Shown here piece after piece: positions 25,483-34,296 of a stretch of DNA of 64,000 nucleotides (position 1 is its first letter; each line of letters opens with the position of its first letter). The DNA lies in NCBI GenBank assembly GCA_937921035.1, contig CALEUL010000060.1, forward strand, positions 124,001 through 188,000. The letters run 5' to 3'. The notes under the pieces were generated by a model. That model was not told the DNA's origin. It saw nothing but the letters and a program-made list of their open reading frames with translations, and ran no database searches. This stretch comes from an uncultured Porphyromonadaceae bacterium (GTDB lineage: Bacteria > Bacteroidota > Bacteroidia > Bacteroidales > Muribaculaceae). The position numbers were made by a program, and so were the translations under genes.

Positions 25483-27342
25483 TCATTCGGAAGGTTTGCG
25501 GAGCAGTACGAGTGCCGTGTTCGATGCTTTCTCCACATCTTTCACGGCCTCGTTCCATGCGGAGGCTTCGTCGGGTGCGGCATTTTCGCGCCGCTGATGT
25601 AGAGCGGCCGTGCAGCGGACGGTACTGCCGTGTCCGGCGCTGTATGTTACATGGCCTTCAAACCAAGGATTGTCGACGGTGACGGTGCGTGGAAGTCCGT
25701 CGGCTACATAGCCTTGGGGAATTTCGATGAGAATATCGGATTCTACCGGCAGGAAATCGCTGCAATCGACGGGCAGTCTGCGCTTGCGGGCGTCGACAGT
25801 GGCGATCTGAGCCATACGCAGGGGGCGTGGCATGACATAAAGCCGTGAGCGGGCCGAGACAGCCCTCACGGCTTCGTTGTCGCAGATTGAGGCTGCAATT
25901 GACGAGGTGTCGGCGTCGTAGACCGGAGAGGGTAAAAGTTCGGCATTATCGATGGTGATGCTCTTGCGTCCCATAGCCAGAAAAGCCGCGAGAACCTGAG
26001 AGCGTCGCGTGGCGTTGATTCCGGACATGATCGACTCGATCATGCACCGCCATACGCCGCTCATGTCGTAGCGCATGGGGCCGCGCAGCGCCGTTCCGTC
26101 GATTTCCATGCTACCGGTCTGTCGGAGAACGCTTTGAGAAGGACAGGGGGCGCAGACGTTGGCGAGAATAAACGTGTCGCCGTTCTCAATCATGCACTCC
26201 TGACCGGCGATAGAAGGCGGCACGAATCCGCGCGGAGCAAACGAGGTAGTGCCGTCAATGTAAACAATGCTGTCGCTCACGACAGCCGCGGCAATCATAT
26301 GGTTGGCGGAGCCCAGACTCGGCCGTGCGCTGAAAGGCGCCGGAACAGCGCCTTTTGTTCCGACCCAAACACGCCGACCGTCGATGCCGACAGCGCGAAG
26401 AAGCGCGCAGATGAGATTGGCCGAACCCTTGCAGTCGCCGTATCGCTTGGCTAATACTTCGGAAGCGGGCGAGGGCTTGTGGGCCAGTTCGCCATACTCG
26501 ATGGCTACATAGCGTATGTTCTCGCGCACCCAGCGGGCAACCGCATCGATACGGGCCAAAGTGTCTGGTCCCGCTTCGGCGGCAAGACGCGCGGCCAGCC
26601 CCGCGATTTCGGCGTCCGGCGTGTCGAGCGGCTCGAGTTTGACGCGCAGATAGGCGTAGAGTTCACTGAGGTCGGCAAAAGCGGCATTGACCCGCACCAT
26701 CGGGATGCAGACGGCGGCTTCGGGCATCAACGGTTCGCGACTGAGGGCCTCCACGCTGTCGACGGTTACAATGACAGTAACATTGCCTTTGGCGTCGACT
26801 TCGCGTGTAGTCTTTTCGCGTCCTGTGGCGTTGAGGATGTCAACAGTCACCATTTCGGCGACTTCGGCGGGAATATGCACGGACACCTGCTCGCGGGCGA
26901 TGTCATAGAGCGACGATGTCAGCATTATGTCGTCAATAAATTCGGGACTCGCGTACGAAACCTGAAAGCGGGCCTGCGATTTTTTTCCAGGTTTCACCTC
27001 GACCGGAAGCAGACATGCGCGTGTTCCGGAGTAGAAGATGTCACCGTCTTCCCATGCGCGGTACCGAGGCTTGCCTCCGGTAGCACTTGCATTGTCAACC
27101 GTGGAGTTGCGGTCGTAGAAAGTCACAAGCAGGCCCATATCGTGGACACGGCGCGCCGTCATGGTATAATCCTGCGATACTTTTGCGCCGGAGACACGGC
27201 CGTCGCGCGCGTTCAGCCGACATGTTACAGTGCGTTCGGCGATAAAAATATTATCGTCGGACGAAGTGGCGCAGACAGCCGCCGCGAGCATTCCCAGGAG
27301 AATCAGCAGAACAGAAAAGCGCTTCAAGGACTTAGGATTCAA
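25483..27342 (-). CDS. DUF3857/transglutaminase secreted protein, first of a pair, no ATG start
   Basis: This protein of about 619 residues has a signal peptide, a DUF3857-like domain (about 35-230) and a transglutaminase core (about 255-375). Here the triad is intact: Cys in KRYGDCKGSANLICALL, His in SANHMIAAAVV and Asp in VYIDGTTSFAP. The frame has no ATG before the hydrophobic core. The start must be TTG, either at 27342 or, giving a more usual MKRFSVLLILLG signal peptide, at 27327. A TATGTTTG -7 element lies at 27395-27388. The active-plus-inactive pairing with the next gene suggests that the two act together. Confidence 0.72.
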   Translation of the reverse strand: MNPKSLKRFSVLLILLGMLAAAVCATSSDDNIFIAERTVTCRLNARDGRVSGAKVSQDYTMTARRVHDMGLLVTFYDRNSTVDNASATGGKPRYRAWEDGDIFYSGTRACLLPVEVKPGKKSQARFQVSYASPEFIDDIMLTSSLYDIAREQVSVHIPAEVAEMVTVDILNATGREKTTREVDAKGNVTVIVTVDSVEALSREPLMPEAAVCIPMVRVNAAFADLSELYAYLRVKLEPLDTPDAEIAGLAARLAAEAGPDTLARIDAVARWVRENIRYVAIEYGELAHKPSPASEVLAKRYGDCKGSANLICALLRAVGIDGRRVWVGTKGAVPAPFSARPSLGSANHMIAAAVVSDSIVYIDGTTSFAPRGFVPPSIAGQECMIENGDTFILANVCAPCPSQSVLRQTGSMEIDGTALRGPMRYDMSGVWRCMIESIMSGINATRRSQVLAAFLAMGRKSITIDNAELLPSPVYDADTSSIAASICDNEAVRAVSARSRLYVMPRPLRMAQIATVDARKRRLPVDCSDFLPVESDILIEIPQGYVADGLPRTVTVDNPWFEGHVTYSAGHGSTVRCTAALHQRRENAAPDEASAWNEAVKDVEKASNTALVLLRKPSE

Positions 27343-27387
27343 TGGTATTAAAGGCAGATTTAAGAAATTTCAACAGTTATTTATCTG

Positions 27388-27395
27388 CAAACATA
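27388..27395 (-). promoter_or_regulatory. -7 element upstream of the DUF3857 pair
   Basis: TATGTTTG on the minus strand fits TAnnTTTG. I see no TTTG at the expected -33 position, so this is a weak call. Confidence 0.4.
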
Positions 27396-27555
27396 CGAAT
27401 AAATTTTAAAATTTTACACTCTGCGAGAAAAAACATAGCAGATGTCAGTAAAAAAAACGGGGCGAAAGAGTCGCACAAAAAAATTCACAAAGCCCTGCAA
27501 GGTATTATAAGTATTTTTCGCGATTTTAAACGCAGCCGCTGCCTATACGCTACTT

Positions 27556-30078
27556 TTAAATGTACCGACCAGTGAGGCTTGCGGGATTGACGGCAATTTG
27601 GGCTGGGGTGCCGGTGGCTACGATTGTGCCTCCGGCCTCGCCGCCGCCGGGGCCCATGTCTATCACCCAGTCGGCATTACGGATAATTTCAAGGTCATGC
27701 TCGATGATAACGATTGTGGCTCCCTGGTCTATAAGGTGCCTGAACACACGCAAAAGCGTGCGCACGTCAAGCGGATGCAGACCTATCGACGGTTCGTCGA
27801 ACACGAAAAGCGAGTCGTGCTGCATGCGCCCCATCTCCGAGGCCAGTTTCAGACGTTGCGCCTCGCCGCCCGACAGTCTCGGAGTGGCCTCGCCAAGAGT
27901 GAGATAGCCCAGGCCAAGGTGCTCAAGCGTGCTCAGACGGGCACACACACTGCGATTGTCGGCCATAAGACCTATAGCGTCCGATATGTCTTTTTCCATA
28001 AGTCGCGGCAACGGGAAACTCTCGCCGGCCTTGTTGGTGAGCCGCACGGAATATGCCTCTCGGGCATAACGGGAGCCTCGGCACTCTGGACACGAAATGT
28101 CCACGTCGGGAAGAAACTGCACATCAAGATTAACGGTACCTGTACCGTCGCACACGGGACAACGTAGGCTGCCTGTATTGTAGGAGAAATCTCCGGCTTT
28201 GTAACCTGCCTCTCTGGCTGCCGGTGTTTTAGCGTAAATTTTGCGCAGATCGTCGTGGATGTTGGCGTAGGTGGCTACGGTGGAACGCACGTTGGCGCCT
28301 ATCGGGGTTGAATCTATAAGTTTCACATTGGCGATTCCGCCGGCATCGAGGCTCCGGACAGTCGGAGGCAGATTATGTCCGTTTGTCAGCGACTGCAAAC
28401 CGGCCACAAGGCACTCAAGCACCATCGTTGTCTTTCCCGAACCCGAGACTCCGGTAATAACCGTCATCCGCCCCTTTGGAATAGCCACATCGAGAGGCTT
28501 CACTGTATGTACGGTATTCGTCTGCATCCGTATGGTACCGTTTGCAAAAATCTCGTCTGAAGGCACCTCGGGCAGAATCCGGGTATGCTCCCTGCCGGCC
28601 AGAAAAGGACCTGTCAACGAGTCCGGGTTGTCCTCGATCTCGGCTATGGTACCCGTGGCAATCACATTGCCTCCGTCGCTTCCGGCTCCAGGACCCATCT
28701 CTATCATCCAGTCGGCATCGCGGAGAATTTCAACGTCATGGTCGACAAGGACCACCGAGTTGCCGTCGCGCACAAGGTCGTGCATCACCCCCTTTAGGCC
28801 CTGTATATTGGCAGGATGCAGACCTATGGAAGGCTCGTCGAGCACATACAGCACTCCGGTTGTGCGGTTGCGCACTACACGGGCAAGCTGCATGCGCTGG
28901 CGTTCACCGGTAGACAGTGTGGAGGCGGCACGGTCGAGAGTGATATACGACAGACCGAGGTCCATCAACCGCCGGGCCGCCACATCGAAAGACTCCACAA
29001 TGCTGGCCGCCATAGGCCGCATATCCTCAGGAAGCATGCCGGGTACAGAATCCACCCACCGCAGACACTCTCCGAGGGTCATCTCACAAACTTTGTCGAG
29101 GCTCTTGCCGCCGATACGCGGAGCACATGCTGCTTCCGACAGACGCGTACCGTGGCATGAGGGGCATACATCGGCGTGCAGGAATTTCTCGACACGCTTC
29201 ATGCCTTTGTCGTCCTTCACCTTCGAGAGCGCGTTCAGCACGGAATTTTCCGGGCTGTAGTATGTAAAGTCGAGGGGTACCGCCATACCTCCGTTCTTGG
29301 GTTTGTATAATATATGGTGCTTCTCCATAGGGCTGTTGAACACGATGTCGCGTTCCTTGTCGGTAAGGTCCTTGAAGGGAACATCGGTGCGCACACCCAT
29401 CGTGCCGACAACATCGCTCATCAGCGACCACATCAGCGAATTCCACGGTGCCACAGCGCCTTGCTCAATGCTAAGATTCTCGTCGGGCACAAGCGTCGCA
29501 GGGTCTACGTTCATCACAGTGCCCGTACCGCCGCATTTCTTGCAGGCGCCGGTGCTGTTGAAAGAAAGATCCTCGGCCGAGGGCGCGTAGAAATGATTTC
29601 CGCATGCCTCGCAGACAAGTTCCTTCTCGGCGGCAACTTCAATCGTGGGCTTATGGTAATGTCCGCACTTGGGACACCGGTGTTCGGCCAGACGCGAAAA
29701 CATAAGCCGCAGGCTGTTCAACAGTTCGGTACCGGTGCCGAAAGTCGAGCGTATGCCCGGCACAGCCGGACGCTGATGCAGGGCGATCGCCGCAGGAACA
29801 TACAGCACCTCGTCGACCTGTGCCGCCTGCGACATTGCAATCTTGTAGCGGATAAAAGTCGACAGCGATTCAAGATAGCGCCGCGAACCCTCCGCATAAA
29901 GCACGCCAAGGGCGAGCGACGATTTGCCCGAGCCTGACACTCCCGCGATAGCCGTGATGCAGTTCAAGGGAACATCGACGTCGACATTCCGTAGATTATG
30001 CACACGGGCCCCGCGCACAATTATCTGTGCCGGAGCCTCGTGCCGTATACTCGGTTCCGATTTATCAATCAGCGCCAT
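27556..30078 (-). CDS. UvrA-like ABC ATPase (short UvrA paralogue)
   Basis: The 840-residue protein has two UvrA-type ABC modules. Walker A motifs are GVSGSGKSS and GVSGSGKTT, signature motifs are LSTGERQRMQLA and LSGGEAQRLKLA, and both DEPSIGLHP Walker B regions are there. Zinc-finger cysteines occur at CPKCGHY, CEACGNHF, CKKCGGTG, CPSCHGTRL, CPVCDGTG and CPECRGSRY. At about 100 residues shorter than canonical UvrA, it matches the UvrA2 class, which usually lacks or shortens the UvrB-binding part. Such paralogues are tied to DNA-damage tolerance or self-resistance to DNA-binding drugs; that role is not shown here. Its start overlaps by ten bases the end of a 54-codon aldo/keto reductase remnant. 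Confidence 0.88.
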   Translation of the reverse strand: MALIDKSEPSIRHEAPAQIIVRGARVHNLRNVDVDVPLNCITAIAGVSGSGKSSLALGVLYAEGSRRYLESLSTFIRYKIAMSQAAQVDEVLYVPAAIALHQRPAVPGIRSTFGTGTELLNSLRLMFSRLAEHRCPKCGHYHKPTIEVAAEKELVCEACGNHFYAPSAEDLSFNSTGACKKCGGTGTVMNVDPATLVPDENLSIEQGAVAPWNSLMWSLMSDVVGTMGVRTDVPFKDLTDKERDIVFNSPMEKHHILYKPKNGGMAVPLDFTYYSPENSVLNALSKVKDDKGMKRVEKFLHADVCPSCHGTRLSEAACAPRIGGKSLDKVCEMTLGECLRWVDSVPGMLPEDMRPMAASIVESFDVAARRLMDLGLSYITLDRAASTLSTGERQRMQLARVVRNRTTGVLYVLDEPSIGLHPANIQGLKGVMHDLVRDGNSVVLVDHDVEILRDADWMIEMGPGAGSDGGNVIATGTIAEIEDNPDSLTGPFLAGREHTRILPEVPSDEIFANGTIRMQTNTVHTVKPLDVAIPKGRMTVITGVSGSGKTTMVLECLVAGLQSLTNGHNLPPTVRSLDAGGIANVKLIDSTPIGANVRSTVATYANIHDDLRKIYAKTPAAREAGYKAGDFSYNTGSLRCPVCDGTGTVNLDVQFLPDVDISCPECRGSRYAREAYSVRLTNKAGESFPLPRLMEKDISDAIGLMADNRSVCARLSTLEHLGLGYLTLGEATPRLSGGEAQRLKLASEMGRMQHDSLFVFDEPSIGLHPLDVRTLLRVFRHLIDQGATIVIIEHDLEIIRNADWVIDMGPGGGEAGGTIVATGTPAQIAVNPASLTGRYI

Positions 30079-30233
30079 CCCATAAACATCTTCACCACCT
30101 CGGGGTCGTGATGGTCGAAGAACAGACTCTTACCTGTATCGAGTTTTGCTATTTCGGCCATATCATCGGCGGTCAGTTCAAAGTCAAGAATTACAACGCC
30201 GTTGCTCAATGTAACTGTTTTCATCTTTTCCAT
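30069..30233 (-). pseudogene. Internally deleted aldo/keto reductase remnant
   Basis: The 54-codon frame begins MEKMKTVTLSNGV, the usual N-terminus of AKR5-type aldo/keto reductases, and then jumps directly to LDFELTADDMAEIAKLDTGK-type sequence and FFDHHDPEVVKMF, which is the C-terminal end of the same family. Some 230 residues with the catalytic Asp-Tyr-Lys-His set and the nucleotide site are gone, in frame. It overlaps the UvrA-like start by ten bases and may now serve as a translational lead-in for that gene. The join could also be an assembly artefact. Confidence 0.7.
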
Positions 30234-30257
30234 CTATATGTTAGTTTTTCTCTGCGA

Positions 30258-30265
30258 CAAAATTA
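30258..30265 (-). promoter_or_regulatory. -7 element for the AKR remnant and uvrA-like gene
   Basis: TAATTTTG on the minus strand lies 25 bases upstream of the remnant's ATG. No clear -33 box is present. Confidence 0.4.
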
Positions 30266-30330
30266 ACAACGCACCGCCGAAAAAGTGTTGTACGAAACAC
30301 GGATTTTACAGCCAATATTACAGATTGGCG

Positions 30331-30714
30331 TCATGAAGCAAGCCTGTGGCCGGCATACAGCATCACAAATCCGGCAGCGACACTCGCCAGCAGGTAGCCG
30401 AAAGCCATCAGGGCATGCGTTGCAGAGTGAGTGAAAAGAAGATAGTTCTCGTTGATGAACGTAGAGAACGTTGTAAACCCGCCGCAGAAGCCTACTGTAA
30501 GCAACAGGCGCAGTTCGGGATTCATCAACGAGCCACGGTCGAAAATTCCATATAGCAGTCCTATGATGAAGCAACCCGCCACATTTACGGCAAAAGTACC
30601 CCAGGGAAACAATGCATGCGGCACCATCGACTGAATCCAGCGGCTGCAAAGAAAGCGGCAGGCGCCACCCAGACCACTGCCGATAAAAACCGCCAAAACA
30701 CTAATCCAGCTCAT
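30331..30714 (-). CDS. crcB: Fluoride channel CrcB/FluC
   Basis: The 127-residue membrane protein has four helices and the CrcB hallmarks: GSGLGGACRFLCS near the N-terminus, PWGTFAVNVAGCFIIGLLYG in the second helix (with the pore Asn), and GFCGGFTTFSTF in the third, which carries the pore Phe residues and the sodium-site break. It works as a dual-topology dimer that lets fluoride leave the cytoplasm. No fluoride riboswitch is visible upstream. Instead a 19-codon ORF with a strong Shine-Dalgarno sequence overlaps its start. Confidence 0.93.
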   Translation of the reverse strand: MSWISVLAVFIGSGLGGACRFLCSRWIQSMVPHALFPWGTFAVNVAGCFIIGLLYGIFDRGSLMNPELRLLLTVGFCGGFTTFSTFINENYLLFTHSATHALMAFGYLLASVAAGFVMLYAGHRLAS

Positions 30715-30760
30715 AATTCAACAATTGAACGGGTAATCCCATTTTGAACAGTGTGTTCAT
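30701..30760 (-). CDS. 19-residue leader peptide overlapping crcB
   Basis: The ATG at 30760 opens a 19-codon frame (MNTLFKMGLPVQLLNYELD) that ends at TAG 30703-30701, 14 bases inside crcB. It is preceded at eight bases by AAGGAG, a strong Shine-Dalgarno sequence, which is unusual in this phylum. crcB itself has no such site, so its translation may depend on ribosomes finishing this frame. A small stem AGTTATT/AATAACT lies just upstream (30777-30783 and 30797-30803). Confidence 0.5.
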   Translation of the reverse strand: MNTLFKMGLPVQLLNYELD

Positions 30761-30820
30761 GCTCGGATCTCCTTTCAGTTATTCTTGACAATATTTAATA
30801 ACTCTCGGTATTTTCCTATG

Positions 30821-30828
30821 CAAAGGTA
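30821..30828 (-). promoter_or_regulatory. -7 element of the leader peptide-crcB unit
   Basis: TACCTTTG on the minus strand fits TAnnTTTG, placed 61 bases upstream of the leader peptide start. The -33 box is not clear. Confidence 0.45.
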
Positions 30829-30892
30829 ACTATTTTCCTTAAATAAATCCGTTTTTTAGTATCTGCGGTGGCAAAATGTCGTGGTTTTTCCC

Positions 30893-30900
30893 TAATTTTG
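30893..30900 (+). promoter_or_regulatory. -7 element of speA
   Basis: TAATTTTG lies 32 bases upstream of the preferred speA ATG. The -33 region has no good TTTG. Confidence 0.5.
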
Positions 30901-30932
30901 CAAAAGCTAATTTAAAACGCGTATACCATAAA

Positions 30933-32825
30933 ATGAGAAAATGGCGCATTGAGGACAGCGAGGAGCTGTACAACATCCCCGGATGGGGCCGTAACTATTT
31001 CTCCGTTAACGAGAAAGGACATGTAATTGTAACGCCGCGACAGGATTGTGCCGCAGTCGACCTCAAAGATGTGATGGACGAACTGCAGATACGCGACGTT
31101 TCCGCTCCCGTTCTCCTACGCTTCCCCGACATACTCGACAACCGTATCGAAAAGATTTCCAACTGCTTCAAAGAAGCATCGAAGCAATATAACTACCAGG
31201 CACAGAACTATATGATATACCCAATCAAGGTAAATCAGATGCGTCAGGTGGTGGAGGAAATCGTCAGCTACGGCAAAAAATTCAATATCGGTCTGGAGGC
31301 CGGTTCCAAACCCGAGCTACATGCCGTGCTCGCCACGAATATCGACGAGAACGCCCTGATTATCTGCAACGGTTACAAGGATGTGAACTACATCGAACTG
31401 GCACTGTTGGCTCAGAAAATGGGTCGACGCATATATCTGGTGGTGGAGAAGCTGAACGAGCTTCGCATGATTGCCGATATCGCCAAACGTCTTAAGGTGC
31501 GTCCCAACCTGGGTATACGCATCAAACTGTCGCAGACGGGCAGCGGAAAATGGAGCGAGAGCGGAGGCGACCAGAGCAAATTCGGCCTTAACTCCTCGGA
31601 GTTGCTCGAAGCCATCGATTTCCTCGACCGCCGCGACATGAAGGACTGCCTCAAACTGATACATTTCCACATCGGCAGCCAGATTAACAAGATACGCGTT
31701 ATCAAGAATGCGCTGCGCGAGGCAACACAGTTCTTCGTGCAGCTGTCTAAACTCGGTTTCGACATCGATTTCATCGACATTGGCGGCGGCCTTGGCGTCG
31801 ACTACGACGGTACACGCAGTTCGTCCAGCGAAAGCTCCATGAACTACTCCATCCGCGAATACGCCAACGACGCCGTATCGGCAGTGGTGGACGCATGCAC
31901 CAAAAACGGTCTGCGCCAGCCTAATATAATCACCGAAAGCGGACGTTCGCTCACCGCACACCATTCCGTGCTGATTTTCGAAGTACTCGAAACAACACAG
32001 CTGCCAATATGGAAGGACAACGAAGAAATTGATTCCGGAGCACACGAACTGGCTCGCGAACTATACGATATATGGGACCGTCTCGACAGCGCACGCCTGT
32101 TCGAGAGCTGGCACGACGCCCTCCAGATACGCGAGGAAGCACTGGACCTTTTCAGCTTGGGTATGCTCGACCTCAAGACACGCGCACAAATCGAGAAACT
32201 GTTCTGGAGTATCGCACGCGAGGTTGGCGAGATAGCCTCATCCATGAAGCATACTCCCGAAGATCTGCGCAAGATTGCCAAGATGCTGCCCGACAAATAC
32301 TTCTGCAACTTCTCCCTGTTCCAGAGCCTCCCCGACTCCTGGGCCATCGACCAGCTGTTCCCCATTGTACCCATTTCGCGCCTCGACGAGAAGCCCTCAA
32401 AAATGTGCACAATACAGGACATCACCTGCGACTCCGACGGTAAAATAGCCAACTTCATTTCGTCGTCAGGCACCGCTTCGGCGCTGCCTGTACATGCGCT
32501 CCGCCAGGGCGAAAGCTATTACATTGGCGTATTCCTCGTAGGCGCATACCAGGAAATCCTCGGCGACATGCACAACCTGTTCGGCGATACAAACGCCGTA
32601 CACATAAGCGTTTACAAAGATCATTACGAGATTGACCAGATTATCGAGGGTGAATCTGTCGACGAAGTACTCGACTATGTACAGTACAGCCCCAAGAAAC
32701 TGGTACGCAACCTCGAAACGTGGGTAACAGCTTCCATGAAGGCCGGAACAATCACACCCGAGGAAGGTCGCGACTTCATCAGCACCTACCGTTCGGGCCT
32801 GTTCGGATACACTTATTTAGAGTAA
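30933..32825 (+). CDS. speA: Biosynthetic arginine decarboxylase
   Basis: The 630-residue PLP enzyme turns arginine into agmatine, the first step from arginine to polyamines. I start it at the ATG at 30933 (MRKWRIEDSEELYNIPGWG), because the frame upstream overlaps the promoter and 630 residues is the normal length. YPIKVNQM carries the PLP lysine, HFHIGSQI and DIGGGLGVDYDG are phosphate and PLP-binding motifs, and ESGRSLTAHHS is the C-terminal barrel boundary. It heads a plus-strand series with truA, a DUF4294 gene and xerD. Confidence 0.95.
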   Translation: MRKWRIEDSEELYNIPGWGRNYFSVNEKGHVIVTPRQDCAAVDLKDVMDELQIRDVSAPVLLRFPDILDNRIEKISNCFKEASKQYNYQAQNYMIYPIKVNQMRQVVEEIVSYGKKFNIGLEAGSKPELHAVLATNIDENALIICNGYKDVNYIELALLAQKMGRRIYLVVEKLNELRMIADIAKRLKVRPNLGIRIKLSQTGSGKWSESGGDQSKFGLNSSELLEAIDFLDRRDMKDCLKLIHFHIGSQINKIRVIKNALREATQFFVQLSKLGFDIDFIDIGGGLGVDYDGTRSSSSESSMNYSIREYANDAVSAVVDACTKNGLRQPNIITESGRSLTAHHSVLIFEVLETTQLPIWKDNEEIDSGAHELARELYDIWDRLDSARLFESWHDALQIREEALDLFSLGMLDLKTRAQIEKLFWSIAREVGEIASSMKHTPEDLRKIAKMLPDKYFCNFSLFQSLPDSWAIDQLFPIVPISRLDEKPSKMCTIQDITCDSDGKIANFISSSGTASALPVHALRQGESYYIGVFLVGAYQEILGDMHNLFGDTNAVHISVYKDHYEIDQIIEGESVDEVLDYVQYSPKKLVRNLETWVTASMKAGTITPEEGRDFISTYRSGLFGYTYLE

Positions 32826-32837
32826 CCGATCACAGCC

Positions 32838-33587
32838 ATGCGGTTTTTCATGACACTGGCCTACCGCGGCGAGGCATTCCACGGGTGGCAGATTCAGCCC
32901 GGCGACCTCAGCGTGCAGGAAGTAATTGAAAAAGCATTGTCCACTCTCGCGCGCAAGCCCGTGGCACTCACTGGCGCCGGACGAACCGACGCCGGGGTGA
33001 ACGCTCACCGCATGACAGCGCACTTCGACTGGCCATGCCTGCCCGATGCGAACATGCTGCGAGCCCTAAACAGCCTGTGCGGACGCGACATTGCCATCTA
33101 CGATATCCGCCGCGTTGCCGACGACGCACACGCGCGTTTCGACGCCACTGCACGCACATACCGTTATTTTGTTACCACGGCAAAGAATCCTTTCGCCCGC
33201 GAACTGGCATGGAAAGCGCCCGCTGCACTCGATTTCGAAGCTATGAACAGGGCGGCCGCAATGCTCATTGGCAAGCGCGACTTCACGTCCTTCGCCAAAC
33301 TGCATTCCGACGCACGCACAAACATATGCGACCTCCGCGAAGCCGCATGGCACCGCACCGACGCCGATTCGTGGTATTTTGAAATCACCGCCGACCGTTT
33401 TTTGCGCAACATGGTCCGTGCAGTTGTCGGTACACTGGCAGACGTAGGCCGCGGTAAAATGGCTCCGGAGGCAATTATGGACATTCTTGCACACAAAGAC
33501 CGCTGCGCCGCAGGCACATCTATGCCCGCAGGAGCGCTCTTCCTCTGGAACGTGGAATATCCGGAATCATTATTCCGTACAAACTGA
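32838..33587 (+). CDS. truA: tRNA pseudouridine(38-40) synthase
   Basis: The 249-residue enzyme isomerises uridines 38-40 in the tRNA anticodon arm. The catalytic motif GAGRTDAGVNA gives Asp51, and RTYRYF and DRFLRNMVRAVVG are also family landmarks. Length is normal. It begins 12 bases after the speA stop, so cotranscription is likely. Confidence 0.96.
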   Translation: MRFFMTLAYRGEAFHGWQIQPGDLSVQEVIEKALSTLARKPVALTGAGRTDAGVNAHRMTAHFDWPCLPDANMLRALNSLCGRDIAIYDIRRVADDAHARFDATARTYRYFVTTAKNPFARELAWKAPAALDFEAMNRAAAMLIGKRDFTSFAKLHSDARTNICDLREAAWHRTDADSWYFEITADRFLRNMVRAVVGTLADVGRGKMAPEAIMDILAHKDRCAAGTSMPAGALFLWNVEYPESLFRTN

Positions 33588-33647
33588 CACCACATCTTGT
33601 TTTAACCGTTGTTTCTGCAATATAGCGCAACTGCATTCGTTAGATAT

Positions 33648-34289
33648 ATGATGCAACGCATACTCTCCATATTACTTTTACTCCTGCTGACAGCCTCGGC
33701 CCGGGCCGTATCGCCCGAAGCGATGCGCGCCGAAGCCGAATCCACGCCCACCATCCAGCGTAACCCCTACCGTGGCTATTCCTGGCGCGTAGACGAGGAA
33801 GGCGATACCGTTCTTGTGGTGTTTCTGCGCGATGTTACGGTATATCCTCCAATGAAGTTCAAGAACAAGAAGCAGGAGGAATTCTACTGGCGAACCGTGC
33901 GCGATGTAAAGCTCACACTGCCCTACGCCAAGCTGATTGCCGAAACTATTGTTGAGACTTACGAATACATCGAGACCTTCGCCACGCAGAAAGAGCGCGA
34001 GGACTACCTCAAAAAAATGGAATCGTCCATATTCAATCAGTACAAACCAGTGCTGAAGCGCTTCTCCAAGCGTCAGGCAAAGGTACTTATAAAACTGATA
34101 CAGCGCGAAACGCATCAGAGCAGTTACGACATTGTAAAGGCATTTATGGGAACATTCCGCGCCACCTTCTGGCAGGGTTTCGGCAAGCTGTTCGGTGTGA
34201 GCCTGAAAAGTTCCTACAAACCCGAAAAAGACAAAAACGACGCGCTGCTGGAGCGCATAGCCCGCTGCGTGGAACAAGGTACAATCTGA
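33648..34289 (+). CDS. DUF4294 family protein
   Basis: The product of 213 residues has a signal peptide (MMQRILSILLLLLLTASARA) and the DUF4294 body: DTVLVVFLRDVTVYPPMKFKN, then a Tyr/Lys-rich helical region with FWQGFGKLF. I start it at the ATG at 33648 rather than the upstream TTG because the signal peptide begins there; the next codon is also ATG. Its function is unknown. In this order it typically sits beside xerD, as here, with seven bases between them. Confidence 0.82.
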   Translation: MMQRILSILLLLLLTASARAVSPEAMRAEAESTPTIQRNPYRGYSWRVDEEGDTVLVVFLRDVTVYPPMKFKNKKQEEFYWRTVRDVKLTLPYAKLIAETIVETYEYIETFATQKEREDYLKKMESSIFNQYKPVLKRFSKRQAKVLIKLIQRETHQSSYDIVKAFMGTFRATFWQGFGKLFGVSLKSSYKPEKDKNDALLERIARCVEQGTI

Positions 34290-34296
34290 CGCGCCG

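Noticed and set aside
30715..30860. Possible fluoride riboswitch upstream of crcB
   Set aside because: The conserved crcB-motif pieces and pseudoknot cannot be found; the region holds a leader ORF and a simple hairpin instead.
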